From: Takakia lepidozioides
Lineage: Eukaryota; Streptophyta; Takakiopsida; Takakiales; Takakiaceae
Assembly: GCA_030704615.1 (NCBI GenBank)
Contig: CM060731.1
Location: 13,144,001-13,208,000, forward strand
Reading direction: 5' to 3'
Length of the DNA stretch: 64,000 nucleotides
Shown: positions 11,384 to 22,711 of the stretch, piece by piece
How the letters are laid out: each line of letters starts with the position of its first letter
How positions within the stretch are numbered: the stretch's first letter is position 1
Position numbers and translations under genes: made by a program
Notes under the pieces: generated by a model
Seen by the model: the letters and a program-made list of their open reading frames with translations, nothing else
Database searches by the model: none
Told to the model about the DNA's origin: nothing

Positions 11384-11895
11384 TGTCACGGACATAGCCC
11401 AGAGGAACTTACCAGGAGTAAATACCAGAAGCTACCAAGTTATCATGTTTCTGGAAATTACCATGACTTACCATGATTTATCATTACTTACCAAATTACC
11501 AAGAGTAACTTGGGAAACTGCTCGAGAAGCTTCTTTTGGAGGAAACTTCTCCATCAAGAAACCTCCATAGGGGAAGCTTCTTAGGGAACTTCTTAATAGC
11601 CAATATATATAGGAGGCGAGACTGGACACTCTTCAGTCTTGCCAACACAAGTTCAAGCTACTATTGTTCCCAGTCCCAGTACTCCAGTCCAGCTTTCAGT
11701 ATCTAGTCCAGTTTCCAGCGTTCCAGTATTCGAGTCGAGTTCCAGTATCTTGTACTCTTGTCCATTATTATAAAGATCATCTTGATTCATGTTTACCCAC
11801 CATGGACTTGGCCACGCCGACCTTGACTTCTTGTCTAGTCTTGTACCTCTAGTCTGATCTCTTGTTTGTGTTCAGTCATGTTCTCGTCCTTGACA
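11384..11895 (+). repeat. 3' LTR of element B
   Basis: It begins TGTCACGGACATAGCCC right after a purine-rich tract (GAGGAGAGGG, 11371-11380) and ends TTGACA, directly followed by TCCGG, the target duplication. It keeps the TATATATAGGAGGC motif near 11605. Confidence 0.88.
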
Positions 11896-12029
11896 TCCGG
11901 CAAATCTGATCGTAGGCTCTGTGGAAAAAAAATGATTGGATATGACTTGCTTCATATATTGATGCACTTGAACTTAGATGACACTGGACACTTGGGCCAA
12001 CGGCAGAGGCTACCCTAGTCAATACATGA
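11896..12029 (+). repeat. SINE copy 3 right half plus minisatellite fragment
   Basis: 11901-11936 completes the split SINE with its B-box remainder and an A8 tail. 11945-12015 is minisatellite sequence (GATGACACTGGACACTTGG, then CCAACGGCAGAGGCTACCC). Confidence 0.6.
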
Positions 12030-12199
12030 GGCAAGACGTTTGTTTTGTTTTGTTTTGTAGCGTCGTTGAGATCTCTCAAACCGCGGCCCTAGCGCGGGTG
12101 CTTGGTGCCGTTGGAAAGCCCTCGAGAAGGTGCACCGGCTTGGTCTCATGATTTTTGGACAAGCGGTGAGGGAGATCTGGAATTCCAAGTATTTTTGGT
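12030..12199 (+). repeat. dispersed repeat R2, plus-strand copy
   Basis: A TTTTGTTTTGTTTTGTAGCG start is followed by GTTGAGATCTCTCAAACCG, CGTTGGAAAGCCCTCGAGAAGG and GATTTTTGGACAAGCGG. The same order, inverted, occurs at about 30640-30850, so this is a dispersed repeat. It has no coding capacity I can support. Confidence 0.6.
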
Positions 12200-12336
12200 C
12201 GTTGGAAATTCACAAAAAAATAGCAAAAATGATAAAGTGGGCATTCCTAGGACAATGGTTGGAGCCTAGACGGGAGAGATATAAAGGGAAAGGTCTTTGG
12301 TTCAAATCTGGTCGTAGGCTCTGTGAAAAAAAAATT
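12200..12336 (+). repeat. tRNA-like SINE copy 4
   Basis: Copy of the same SINE: degenerate A box (TGATAAAGTGGG, 12230-12241), ACAATGGTTGGAGCCTAGAC, B box GGTTCAAATCTGG from 12299, and A9 at 12326-12334. Confidence 0.6.
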
Positions 12337-12500
12337 AGATGACATTGGACACTTGGGCCAATGGCAAAGCTACCCTATAGGTTGCATTTGGGCCTGGACA
12401 TAGGAAACACACTTTGATACATAGGGGATTGCACTTGGACTTAGATGACACTGGACACTTGGGCCAACGGCACATGCTACCCTAGTATAATGTATGAGGG
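12337..12500. repeat. minisatellite fragment
   Basis: It contains the array phrases CACTTGGGCCAATGGCA, ACATAGGAAACACACTTTG and CTTAGATGACACTGGACA. From 12501 to the C2 gene start at 12760 I see only presumptive upstream sequence, with no clear promoter box. Confidence 0.55.
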
Positions 12501-12759
12501 CCTCCATAAGCAAGCATTAAACATGGGGTAGTAGCCCCTTCCTTCCAGTAGATAGGTGGACGCTTTGTAGAAGCTTTGGGCTGACTGATATGTATTCTAT
12601 GGAGCTATACTTAGAGTATGTAGTGAGATGTCAAAGATGCGCGTCGTTTGGCGGGGATCTCCGTGTGAAGTCACAGTTTTGGGCTTACGGGGCTGTCGAG
12701 AGGGGAAGATTGCGACTTAGTGAAAGTGCGGGAGACGGGTGGTGGGGAGCTGAGGAGAG

Positions 12760-15700
12760 ATGGCGGTGGGTACTCTGGAGGTGGTGCTGTTACGAGCTCA
12801 GGGCATCAAGGGGGACGAGATTCTAGGTGATTGTTTACCATTCTGTTCAATCCCTGGTGGCACTACGTTGGGGGGGATGGGGAGGGGCTTGAATATGCCA
12901 GATTTTGAATGCGCTGGAATGGGAGTACCTTTGAGGTTGTAAGCTGTGATTGAAGAGCACTCAGTATGACAAGTAGACGAAGAATGTCTCCTCGTATCCA
13001 CGTAAAGCTGGTCCTGCTGGTCCTGTCTTTTGGTTTTGTGCAGGGCTAGGCAAAGCAGACCCATATGCCCTCATCTCGTGTGGCTCATGTACTCAAAGAA
13101 GCAGCACTGCCCAAGGTATTATCTGCCCAGGTTCCACCTTGCTTTGGATTAGCAGAGACCAGGGAATTAGCCGTTTTTTGTTCATCATGTTACAAGTAGC
13201 TGATACTCGAGGAGCACTGGAACTCAACGATCGCTACTGTGGTACAAGGACTTGTCGCCCAACACGATACTTTCTGGCTGGTGACTTATGAACCAAAATT
13301 CGCCCTTTTTTCTGTCGTAGCTAAGACGAGTGGGCCATGTTACTCTCTTTGGCAGTGTAGGTCCCCAGTCTTCCATCTGTTTCAACCAAGTTTCTCCCAG
13401 TTTGAACATGACACTGATGTTATCAATTATAAACTCTCTTGTATTTGTGCAGATCAAGGCTCAAAACCAATTTGGAACCAGACTTTCATATTCAACATTG
13501 AAGAGCAGGCATCTGAACTATGCATCAGACTGTACAATAAGAATAGGCTTCCTGACAGAAAAATAGGAACAGCTCGGTAAGTTAGTTGAGTCCTCCTTGT
13601 ATCTCCAGCTGCCACAAGATGAGGCCGGCTAGTGTATGGGGCGCCCTTTCTAAGCTATTGAGAATATGTAGGGCATTTCCTCACCAATATGGGTATACTA
13701 TTTGAGTATACTATGTAATTGATATACAATGTTTTTGTTTTTGAGAGTTAGCTTCATAAGTGTGGACCAATTTTGAAGGACAGAAGCCTAGCTGGCCAGA
13801 GCTTCAATAAGTCATGCCCCTCAAGTGCTAATGTGTAAACCTCTTCCGATTTCAAGCCATAAGACAGCCCCAGACTTACCTCCTCGGACGAAGGAGCCAG
13901 AATTTTTTTGATGTTGTATTTATCTTTGCATCATACTAAGAGGATAGACCACGATTTATATAGAAGTTTTCAGAGGAGAAATTTACTTGAGCAATCTTCC
14001 TCGCATAAATACACTTTCTTTAGCTGATAGAAATGTCATTCAATCTACCCTCATATACCCCACAGTAATGCACATGTATATTCACAGCTTGTGTTCGGAT
14101 CATCTTTTGGGTCCTTAATTAATACCCCCTAGAGGTTTCCATGAGAATAGGGGCAGACACAATTCTGATGAGGTGATCCCAAAATGCCATGCAGGGTGCC
14201 ATTAGAGGAAGTGTTCTCCGAGGGCAAGCAGGCAGCTACTCTGTATAATGTCATTCGCCCACTATCTAGAAGAGTTCAAGGACAAGTGGAGATAACACTA
14301 CTGTTCATACACAAGGTACCACCTGTCCTTTAATTCAATCCCTTTTCCTCAATAGCGTAAGCATGAACAACAGTACTGCTAGTCACCTTACCTTCACGAG
14401 GCACTCAATCTTCTAGAAGCTATTTGGTCTGGCTCTCCATCATGTCTTTCTATTGTTTTTGTTTGCTTTGTGTTCTTGTCTCAAGGCACCCCATTCCATT
14501 ATTCTTTGACAAAGTATCCTTCCAAAGCGTCTATTTATATTCCAAAGAGATTATGAGTGCTGGTCATGGACTATACCTGGTAAGTGCGGTGGGAGTAAAG
14601 GGCTCGCATGGTTGGGTAGGTGAGAGAGGGCAGCACTGTTTGACCCCAATGTTGCTGTGCACCTCTCCTTAGAACTCTCCTGCAACCTTGACCACACCAA
14701 TGACAGTCTTGTACATGGATAAAATGGCCCATATGATGTCCTGGGGGACCCCTATCCCGTTCGTAATCTGTCCAGAAGAAGGGCTCGAGGGACTGAATTG
14801 AAAGCCTTTCGAAAGTCTACGAAGCATGCATACACCATTTTCTTGTTGTAGGTTACTCGTTCTACCATAGTTTGAAGAGTGAAAATGTGGTCAAGAGTGG
14901 ATCGGTTGCGCTGGAAGCCTGCCTGTCCAGTAGAGTGAAGCTGAGAGGTTGAAGCCCAATCATCAAGTTCCATGGCCACAACTGCCCCAAACAGTTTAGT
15001 CAACGATGAAGAAACCATTATCGTGCAATAATTGGTTGGGTCGAGCTTGTCGCCATTCTGGAAGAGGGGGTGGATGATGCTGTTGGAAAGCCACTCTGCA
15101 CTGCAGATGTGCAATAAATGGGGCCAAAGTCGCTGTCGGGTGCTTCATAATTTCACTCTGTAGCCCCGACAGGTCCATCGCTTTGCCCTTTTGCAATTTC
15201 CTGACAACCTTCAAACACAGTGAAGGATAAGTGCAGAGGTCTGGAAGTTAGGGGAAGAGGAGACTGGTTTGGAGAGTGATACAGTGACAAATGTGGATGT
15301 CTATCGTGAGGTTTAAGAAGTGACCAAAAGGCAGCTTGATCTTTGCACTGAAGGTGGACTGGAGTTTGATAGAAATGAAATGAAAGTGAAGTAGTACTTT
15401 ATAAAGAAATAAAGAAACTTCATACCGGTGATGCTGGGCCTGGTCATCCATCTGACAGACGAAGTACAACAACAAGAAACCACTCCAAAAACACCAAATG
15501 ATGCAAGATAGAGAAACAAATATACTTCATAAATTATGTCATAGCAAACATGTCAAGGGCCCAGTATAAGTACTTTTTTTTGGCAAGACTCTATAGTAAT
15601 GGCTGTATAGCTGCAATGCCAGGACCTCTGTAATGTCTTTCAGATTACCACTCCATGATACTGATGACTTTTGTCTTATTTTGCAGTACAAAAGGGCATA

Positions 15701-16127
15701 CGGCCCCATTGACATGGTTAATTCAAGTGTCACAAACAAGGGAGTATGTCCAGAAGCACTTCCCTCCTTTATGGCAGTGGATCAAGACACTCATAGGGAC
15801 TGTGAAACCAGCCACTATGACTCAACTTCACAAATGGGCTATCCAACATCCACGCTGGGTCAGGTAGACGCTGTAATGGGGTATCCAGTTCTGACTGGAT
15901 ACGAACGGCAAAGTGTACCACTCCAGCCACCACCAGACCAGGGTCTTCAGTTTTCTCCACTTGAAAGAAGGAAGGTGGAGAAACCTGAAAAGCGAAAGAA
16001 GAAAAAGTGTGCCCATGATCCTCGCATGAGAGGATATGAGGTTGCTACTATCGTCCTTGATGTGGTTGGTAATGCTGCTGTGCAACTAGTGCAAGCTTTC
16101 ATTTTGGTTGCTGCATTATCAAATTAA
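12760..16127 (+). CDS. C2-domain protein with basic linker and hydrophobic tail
   Basis: Five exons give an uninterrupted 274-aa protein: 12760-12826, 13044-13115, 13453-13576, 14195-14315 and 15687-16127. All introns are GT..AG and phases agree. Residues 1 to about 135 form a C2 beta-sandwich: start VGTLEVVLLRAQGIKG, then KADPYALISCG, PIWNQTFIFNI and GQVEITLLFI. C2 domains bind membranes, often through calcium. Here several usual acidic ligands are absent (NKNRLPD where D-x-D-x5-D is common), so calcium binding may be weak. The middle is polar, then a basic run (RRKVEKPEKRKKKK), and the last ~30 residues are hydrophobic (VATIVLDVVGNAAVQLVQAF), possibly membrane-associated. The build resembles SRC2-like or elicitor-responsive C2 proteins; the exact orthologue is unknown. 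The last intron (1371 bp) holds LINE debris. Confidence 0.85.
14752..15240 (-). mobile_element. LINE reverse-transcriptase fragment, antisense in C2-gene intron 4
   Basis: On the minus strand two overlapping frames together carry non-LTR reverse-transcriptase blocks: VVRKLQKGKAMDLSGLQSEI (usual KA.G.DG), then IIHPLFQNGDKLDPTNY (usual I.pi.KkGd...NYRpI), GQAGFQRNRSTLDHIFTL and YACFVDFRKAFNSVPR, the last holding the first catalytic Asp. The switch of frame near 15000-15110 shows a frameshift. The rest of the element is absent. A truncated, dead insertion. Confidence 0.8.
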
Positions 16128-17217
16128 CCATTCCTTCAATTACAGGGAAGTGTACCAGCCTAACTAGGAGAGATATAGCATTCATGGAGTCTATAGGCAG
16201 TTTGTACTTTCAGGACAAAGCCTTGGTGTTATGACCAGATGGCCGGGTGTTATGACCATTCTTAGTGTTGTTTGAAGTCTAGTCTTCAAAAATGGGACAA
16301 CAGATGGCTTGAGGGACTCATGAACGGCGAGAAATCCAATGGAAAACACGGAAGCTGTATGTGACGACCTGGGGCTTCCAGGAATTTGAACCTTTCTATA
16401 GGGGACTGACAAGTACACTGTCAAGCTTGATAGCGTGCCTCAGGATGCCTTCCAAGATCCAGTCTAGACTTGCAGACAGAATAAAGCATGCACAGGAGCG
16501 ATGATGGTCTATTGTGGGTTCTGAGTGGATTAGGAGGATGATTCAATCACATAATAATTTGCCCAACTCAGGTTTCTAGAGATTACTTGTCACAGCTTTT
16601 ATTCCAAAGGAATTGTAGCCATTCAGTACTGAAGCAGCACTCTCCGTCAAAAAATGATCCAATGCATTTGCATTAAGATGCTGAGTCTATGAAGTGATGT
16701 CGCTGTACTTCCGAAAAGCCTCCCGATTTACGTTGATCAAGAGAATGAGGATGACAAGAGTTGTGATGGCTGCACAACAGAACTGCTTCCGAAATAAGTG
16801 CTTCGGTTGCCGGCTGGGATGCTTGACGACGATATTGGCACTGATTAATTTTTCCTTGCACAATTTTGATAGAAGGCAACCTCATTACATACACATTGAG
16901 AACCGATGTCCTCAACAGCATCACCATGTTCACTAATTCCCCGGGATTCTGACTTGATACCCATCGTCAGATGCTCAAACACTTGCTATGTGCGTGAGAA
17001 AGATCATATGCACAATTGCAGTGATTTCTAGTTTCTACACGAGGCACATAATACAGAGGATGTGTAAGACTCGTAAAAGCGTCATGGCCCCACATTCTTC
17101 CTCGTCTTTACAGTCATGTTTCAACGAGGAAGCCGGTTTCCGTCGGCCATTATCCTCATACGGGTGCTGTGATTCAAGTGGAAAACAGAGAAAGGGATTA
17201 AGAGAGTTCGATCAGTC
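16128..17217. other. intergenic: C2-gene 3' flank and FKBP13 upstream
   Basis: No gene seen. The phrase GGTGTTATGACC occurs twice, at about 16226 and 16249. The last part must hold the FKBP13 promoter and 5' UTR, but I see no convincing TATA box. Confidence 0.4.
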
Positions 17218-19632
17218 ATGGCTATGGCGTCAATATCCACAGCCTACTGCATCTTCCCCTATCTTTGTCTTTCCCCCTTGCCAGTTTCTGAGAATGTTCG
17301 TAACCGTAGGCAATTCTCGAGTGCAGGTAGATTGACGGTGTTCGCCAGACAGTCAACCTCTTCAAATGTTTCAGAGTCAAGGAGCGCATTAGATTTCAAG
17401 GGAGGGATTGCTATAGCTAATGAGAATCTTAGTAGCTATGATGCCGCCTGCTCGAGGAGGGAGATGCTAGGATTTGGAGGCGTGCTCGCAATGGGATTGG
17501 CCATGGTTACGGTGGCGCCCCAGGCCAATGCAGCTGAAGCTTGTGCAGATCTGACAGTGTCACCGTCGGGTCTGGCATATTGTGACAGCGCTGTTGGTTC
17601 TGGAATTCAGGCTTCCAAAGGCTTGCTCATCAAGGTATATTTCCCTGTGATATCACTTTGTCCTCCCTCTGTCTCTTCTCCTATATATAGCTGAAAGGAT
17701 TTCAGGGGAGAGGGTTGAAGGATCAGAGAGCCGATTGCTTGTTTGCAAGGCTGTGTCAAGCAGTTTTTTGCAGGGAATATTACTGAATACGCACCTACTG
17801 TATTTCTCCAGCTAGCTAGCCATACTGGACTTCATCACCTCCATTTGCCATTCCATGTCACCAGCTGAAGTATAGTATAATTTAGGTGAGTGATGGTTTG
17901 CTGTGACGTGCAATGGGAGTTCTATATTGCGGTTGGTGGATTTGTATGATGTGGGATGGATGGGGCCAAGGGTGTGGTGTGTCTGTAAAGCATTGCACTC
18001 ATGAGTTCACCAGCTAACATGGTGAGGTAGGGACATTTAAGTACACCTTATGCCAGTGGTCTTGATGGCTGATCCAAAAGATTTATTTCTGCCAGCCTGC
18101 AAGCATTACTTTGTTGTGAAGTGGTGTGTATGGATGGAACAAGCAGGCGCACTACACAGGGAAGCTAGAGAACGGGCAAGTATTTGACAGCAGCTATAAG
18201 CGTGCAAAACCTCTGACTTTTCGCATTGGTGTTGGAGAGGTACGGCACTCATCCCTCCCATTTTCCTCCCTGATATGGCAAGCTGTGTCGAATGAATACA
18301 AGTTTCTATGCCTTCTCCCTTTGGCAAGTTTCTCTCTACAATGATGGAAATGCCACCACTCATTAAATGAACACTGAGACACCTACAAACTGTTGTTGTG
18401 AGGGATCTCAATTGGTATATGAGGCAGAGTGTGATATGCCTCCCTTACCAGGTCCATTAGGAGGAGTAGGATCCCAGGGGACCTATATACTCAAGTGGAT
18501 GCCATAGCTACATTCACAGGGGATATACAATGAGTCCATCTTTAGTTACCTCTCAACTTCTTATACATAGCTGTTTAGATATCGAGGAATGAAGTAATTG
18601 GTTTGTTGTCGAATCGGTGTATGAGCAGGATGTATGTGTGCATTCAAATGTGTGTGAAGCTGACAGAGAGATAACAGTGTGGTAATGGTAGGGCAGGTGA
18701 TCAAGGGATGGGATCAGGGCATTCTGGGTGTTGACGGCATACCCCCAATGCTGGCAGGTTCGTTTGGCTTCACTTGGCCCTTTTTGCAATCAATGTCATT
18801 TCTGCTGTTGTTTAAATGTCCATGCGCACAAATGCAGAGGGAAAGAGGGATGCTGCAGATGCACATCTATTGACCAGTTCTTATGGGGGTTGGCTGGACA
18901 CACTCTTAAAGGCATTGTACCTGCATGATACTACTACTGCTGAAGCGACTCGAAGGCACCAGGATATGTAATTGAGCCCGACATTACTGAAGCAGTTCCT
19001 CACACACCTATCTGATTAAATGGGATGGAGGGCTACGGGAACATATATCCTATGGATATGATGCTTGCTGTATCTGCTGCGGCTTTGTGGGTCAGGAGGA
19101 TGTCAGTTGTAAACAGATGTTCGATTTGGCATGCAGGTGGAAAGCGAACATTGATAATCCCTCCACAACTTGGCTATGGTGAAAGGGGAACTGGTTGTCG
19201 AGGAGGTACAAATGGCTGTCATCTTAGAACCCTGTAAATGGGTCACAGAAGTGTCTGCTCTACCTTTGAGTAAATTTGGGTTGAGAACAATGTTGCCCAC
19301 CAAGATTCACTCTCGTTGTTGATGCCAAGATATGCAGCCTCTTTCTTCTGCTAAACTGTGGCTGGGGAAGCACGTAGCCTTTGTGATTGATATGCCTCCA
19401 GTAGGATGCCATATTCTCTGTCACACTGTAGGCAGCAACCCAAGTCCCATCTGATGCAAGCTGCCCCATCTAATCCAGCCATGAACTGCATAGTTCCCTT
19501 CAAATCTCTTCCTTCTCTTCCTTTCTGAAAGTTCTTTTCTAAACCGTGAGAAGTTGCTGGATTGCAGGGTTGTGTGTCATACCCCCGAATTCAACACTCA
19601 TCTTTGATATTGAGTTTGTGGGCAAAGCTTAA
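17218..19632 (+). CDS. FKBP13: thylakoid-lumen FKBP-type peptidyl-prolyl isomerase FKBP13
   Basis: Five exons, all GT..AG and in frame: 17218-17634, 18147-18239, 18697-18757, 19137-19205 and 19568-19632, giving 234 aa. It catalyses cis-trans isomerisation of X-Pro bonds. Residues 1-75 look like a chloroplast transit peptide. A twin-arginine lumen signal follows (SRRE at 79-82, hydrophobic LGFGGVLAMGLAMVTVA, ending ANA-A near 105). The mature ~128 residues match plant FKBP13: YTGKLENGQVFDSS, PLTFRIGVGEVIKGWDQG, GIPPML, KRTLIIPP, FDIEFVGKA at the end. Both cysteine pairs known to form redox-regulated disulfides in Arabidopsis FKBP13 are present (Cys109/Cys122 and Cys211/Cys216, CRGGLC); the first pair is one residue further apart. 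Arabidopsis FKBP13 binds the Rieske precursor; the same role here is inference. Confidence 0.95.
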
Positions 19633-21520
19633 GAGCCTTGTTTCTCTGAAACTGGCAGCGAGACATATACATGGACTCACTGGTAAAGGTGTCTCTGGGA
19701 ATTTGCTTTATATTTGTTTTTTCACGGGGGGGATTCCAGGGAGGCAGTGAAGTTGGCAAAGCTCTAACTGATGAGGGATGTGAAAGTTGGAGTTGGTTTA
19801 TTTTGCCACTAATGTGTGACACAGATGTCATATACTGGGCACTTCCTGAGTAGCTCAGTGGGCTGAAAACTGATTGCACGACTGTTTGAACTCACCTCTG
19901 TAATGCTTTGCTTTTCCCGAGATGCCATAGGCTTGCCATCACTTGTTCAAGAGGAAATAAATCTGCCTGCTTGAACCACAATCCCAGGATGGAGTTGTTT
20001 TGGCTTTGTTATTGCCAACTACATCCCACTGGGAAGATGAGCTTTGACTCTTACTTGTGTCAGATGCAAAAGTGACAGTGAGTAGCAAGAGGGGATATTG
20101 GATTGCAAGATTGCCACCACAAGTAAGCAGTGTGTAGGATATGGTATAATTGTAGGTCTTCCACCACAACCAAGTGGTGTAAGTATTTTACTCGTGAAAT
20201 AGCATTGTACCACCAAAAACCTCCCATGCTGGTCACGGTTGACTGGAATTCCTTAATTTCATTTTGCGGTTAGGGCAGGGTGAAGGCAGACTTGGGGTGG
20301 TGTTGCTTGCCTGAAAGCTGGTTGATTCTTCAACAAGCTTCTACCTGCAGAGACAGATTTTATCGCCAAGATATAAGAATGAATGTTTCATGCTTTTCAT
20401 GACAGCTTTTTTCACTCAGAATTTCACTGTGGTGACTCTTAACGAGGTGTTTGCAGGTTCAGGTGTCTCTTAGTTGGAAAGATTGTGTGGCTCACGTTCT
20501 TTGCATAGGCTCAGGAAGGACACACCCATACATTGGTATGGAGGCTAAGATGACAGCCATAGCCTGACATGTAAGGTTTTGGCAGAATTGCAGTACTGCA
20601 ATGTGATGGCGGGTAATTTTCCTGGAGATGAGAGAGCACAACTAGATAAGATTATGATTCAATTGCAAGCTAGACTGTTGCATCCATCACAGCTAGTTGA
20701 AATTAGACAAAATTTACATCCAATCTCTGGACCCAGTTTTGTCTCAATTTGTGATGAAAGTCTTGAATCAGCATAGCTCAACATTTCGCACTCTTGCTGT
20801 ATTATCCTACCTTCCGACTTTAACTATTATTAAACAGTATCTTCATTATAGATGGGAAGGGAGGTCGGTAGATGTGCCGCAGTGTAGGTGCCATTTGGCA
20901 GGTATGGACCCAGGATGTTGATCAAAGGTGATGATAGCAGTATGTTATGCTCCTACCAAAAGTGCATTACTGGCATGCAGATTTGCAAAACTTGGAGCTC
21001 TGTGTCTGCATGTCACTCAAACACATGACCAAGGGATTGTGATCTGTTTGCCATCTGCCAAGTCTGAGTAGCAAATAAATATAAACACAACAGAGCAGGA
21101 GGTTAAGTCATGCTACCTTCCAAAACACAGAGGCCTACTAAGATATAAGCAAGCTGACTTGTGTTAGATTGCGACCCAGCTGGATGATGCATTTGCTGCC
21201 ACTAAGCTGCGTTTTCACAATTGTAGCTTAGGACAGCTCAGGGGGACTGACCCTGTGTTATAACATTTTCTCCTTTCTCCTAGCTCTCTCTCTCTACCTC
21301 TTGCGCAAACACACACTAAGGACCTGTCATGGAGAATTGTGCTGTCTCTACAGCGTCATGTTCTGCTACCATGAGCTAAACCACCAGATAAAGATCATGC
21401 ATAGAGTGTATGTGCTCAAGCCAAATAAGAGCTAATGTCTTAAGTGATGGTGGTTTGGGTTTGTCTTCTGATATTGTTAACACACTTCTAATCGCAGTAT
21501 TATTATTATGAGCAGGAAGC
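19633..21520. other. gene-poor stretch downstream of FKBP13
   Basis: I see no supported gene. A short open segment at 20579-20776 is not recognised and lacks support. Paired phrases such as ATTGCAAGATTGCCACCACAAG suggest old repeats. Confidence 0.4.
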
Positions 21521-21948
21521 AAATCCTGCCTTGATGTGCCAACCAGTGTGACAGGGACAGATGACACAAACTGGTAAGCAATGTGTATCATACTTAAAAG
21601 GGGGTAAGCTTTCATTTCCTACAAAAGAGGACAAACAGAGACTGAGAGATGAGCTACAAGGGGTCTTACAGAAGGAGAATATTATAAGATTAGCTTGAGC
21701 AACACAGAGCACCTCATTAGCCGTGTGGTGGGTCATTACCTGGCGATCGAGTACCTGGATACTGCAAGCATGTTGGCAAAATGCAACCTCAAATCCTGCC
21801 TTGATGTGCCAAACAGTGTTACAGGGACAGATGACACAAACTGGTAAGCAATGTGTATCATACTTAATTTCCTACAAAAGAAGACACAGCGACTGAGAGA
21901 TGAGCTACAAGGGTTCTTGCAGAAAGTAGAATATTATAAGGTTAGTTG
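21521..21948 (+). repeat. direct duplication of ~160 bp carrying exon-like sequence
   Basis: 21521-21695 and 21791-21948 start with AAATCCTGCCTTGATGTGCC and continue nearly identically through GGACAGATGACACAAACTGG and GACTGAGAGATGAGCTACAAG, separated by about 95 bp. One frame of the first copy reads a charged helical peptide (KEDKQRLRDELQGVLQ), suggesting a captured exon. The second copy breaks that frame. Function unknown. Confidence 0.55.
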
Positions 21949-22162
21949 ATGTCTGCGGTGATGAGAAATCTTCCTCTTCTTCTCAGTTAGTGGTGTGCAA
22001 TATGTCACGAGTGCATGATAGCTGGTTGTATCTGGCAAAAAGATTAAATGTCACAGGTGGTTAAATTGTTTTTGTACTATTTGAACACTGTCGTCCTTAA
22101 TTGTAAACAGACAGCTGATATAAACCAGATTGGGATGGCAGGGAGATTTGGGAAGAGGTTTC

Positions 22163-22210
22163 TCAAACCTGTTGTCCCACCATTTCAAAATGGTGGGACA
22201 ACAGGTTTGA
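22163..22210. repeat. 48-bp near-perfect palindrome
   Basis: Two 23-base arms (TCAAACCTGTTGTCCCACC.. and its exact complement) flank a 2-base centre. The hairpin would be very stable. It is not followed by a T tract and sits far from any gene. Confidence 0.85.
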
Positions 22211-22547
22211 TCAGGTGAGGGCATCTTTCGGTTAGCAAGTAAAGGCACACTTTTAATTGAAGCTGGAATGACGTTGGCAGACTGGATTGTGTTGCCCGTC
22301 CTCAAGTTACTGATAATTGTGCTTTTCCTTGTGAAAAGCAGCAAAGGAGTGTTGACTGTTGTCAGTAGGAGGTTGAATAGGTCGTTCAAAACTGTTCCTA
22401 TTCAAGGCTGCCATGTGGTCTGTGTGAGACTGGAGCTATAGCTGCTCAGCTGTGGTTTTTGAAGAGAAGACAGGGATTGAGATTTGGTCAAACCCTGCTT
22501 GGCTGAAAGCACAAGCTGGCGCTTTGACGACACTATGTAAGGCACGA

Positions 22548-22711
22548 CAACACGAACAGGCATTGCACATGTTGTGAACAACCAAGTCATTTTGGCAGAC
22601 TCCAATACTTATGTCTGTCTCTTGCGGGAGTGCATCCAAACTGAGAACCTTGAAATGGGAAAGCAGGTGCATGCATGCATTATCCAAAGTGGAAATGACA
22701 CTAACATCTAA
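22548..22711 (+). pseudogene. PPR-repeat protein fragment
   Basis: A plus-strand frame reads VILADSNTYVCLLRECIQ, then TENLEMGKQVHACIIQSG, then NDTNI and TAA. This is the signature of a plant PLS-type pentatricopeptide repeat (TY..LL..C......GKQ.HA.II..G). These proteins bind organelle RNA. Only about 1.5 repeats remain and no adjacent exon continues it, so it is a remnant. Confidence rests on the GKQVHA motif. Confidence 0.5.

Larger units (their letters stand above)
5642..11895 (+). mobile_element. full-length Ty3/gypsy chromovirus B, coding region decayed
   Basis: A 6.25-kb LTR retrotransposon with both LTRs (5642-6205 and 11384-11895), TG..CA ends on the 3' LTR and a 5-bp TCCGG duplication on each side. 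The internal order is gag, zinc knuckle, protease, reverse transcriptase, RNase H, integrase, chromodomain-like tail, the order of a chromovirus. About a dozen in-frame stops, mostly TGA, and at least one frame change make it non-autonomous. The two LTRs differ by several substitutions and an indel of about 50 bp, so the insertion is not recent. Confidence 0.9.
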
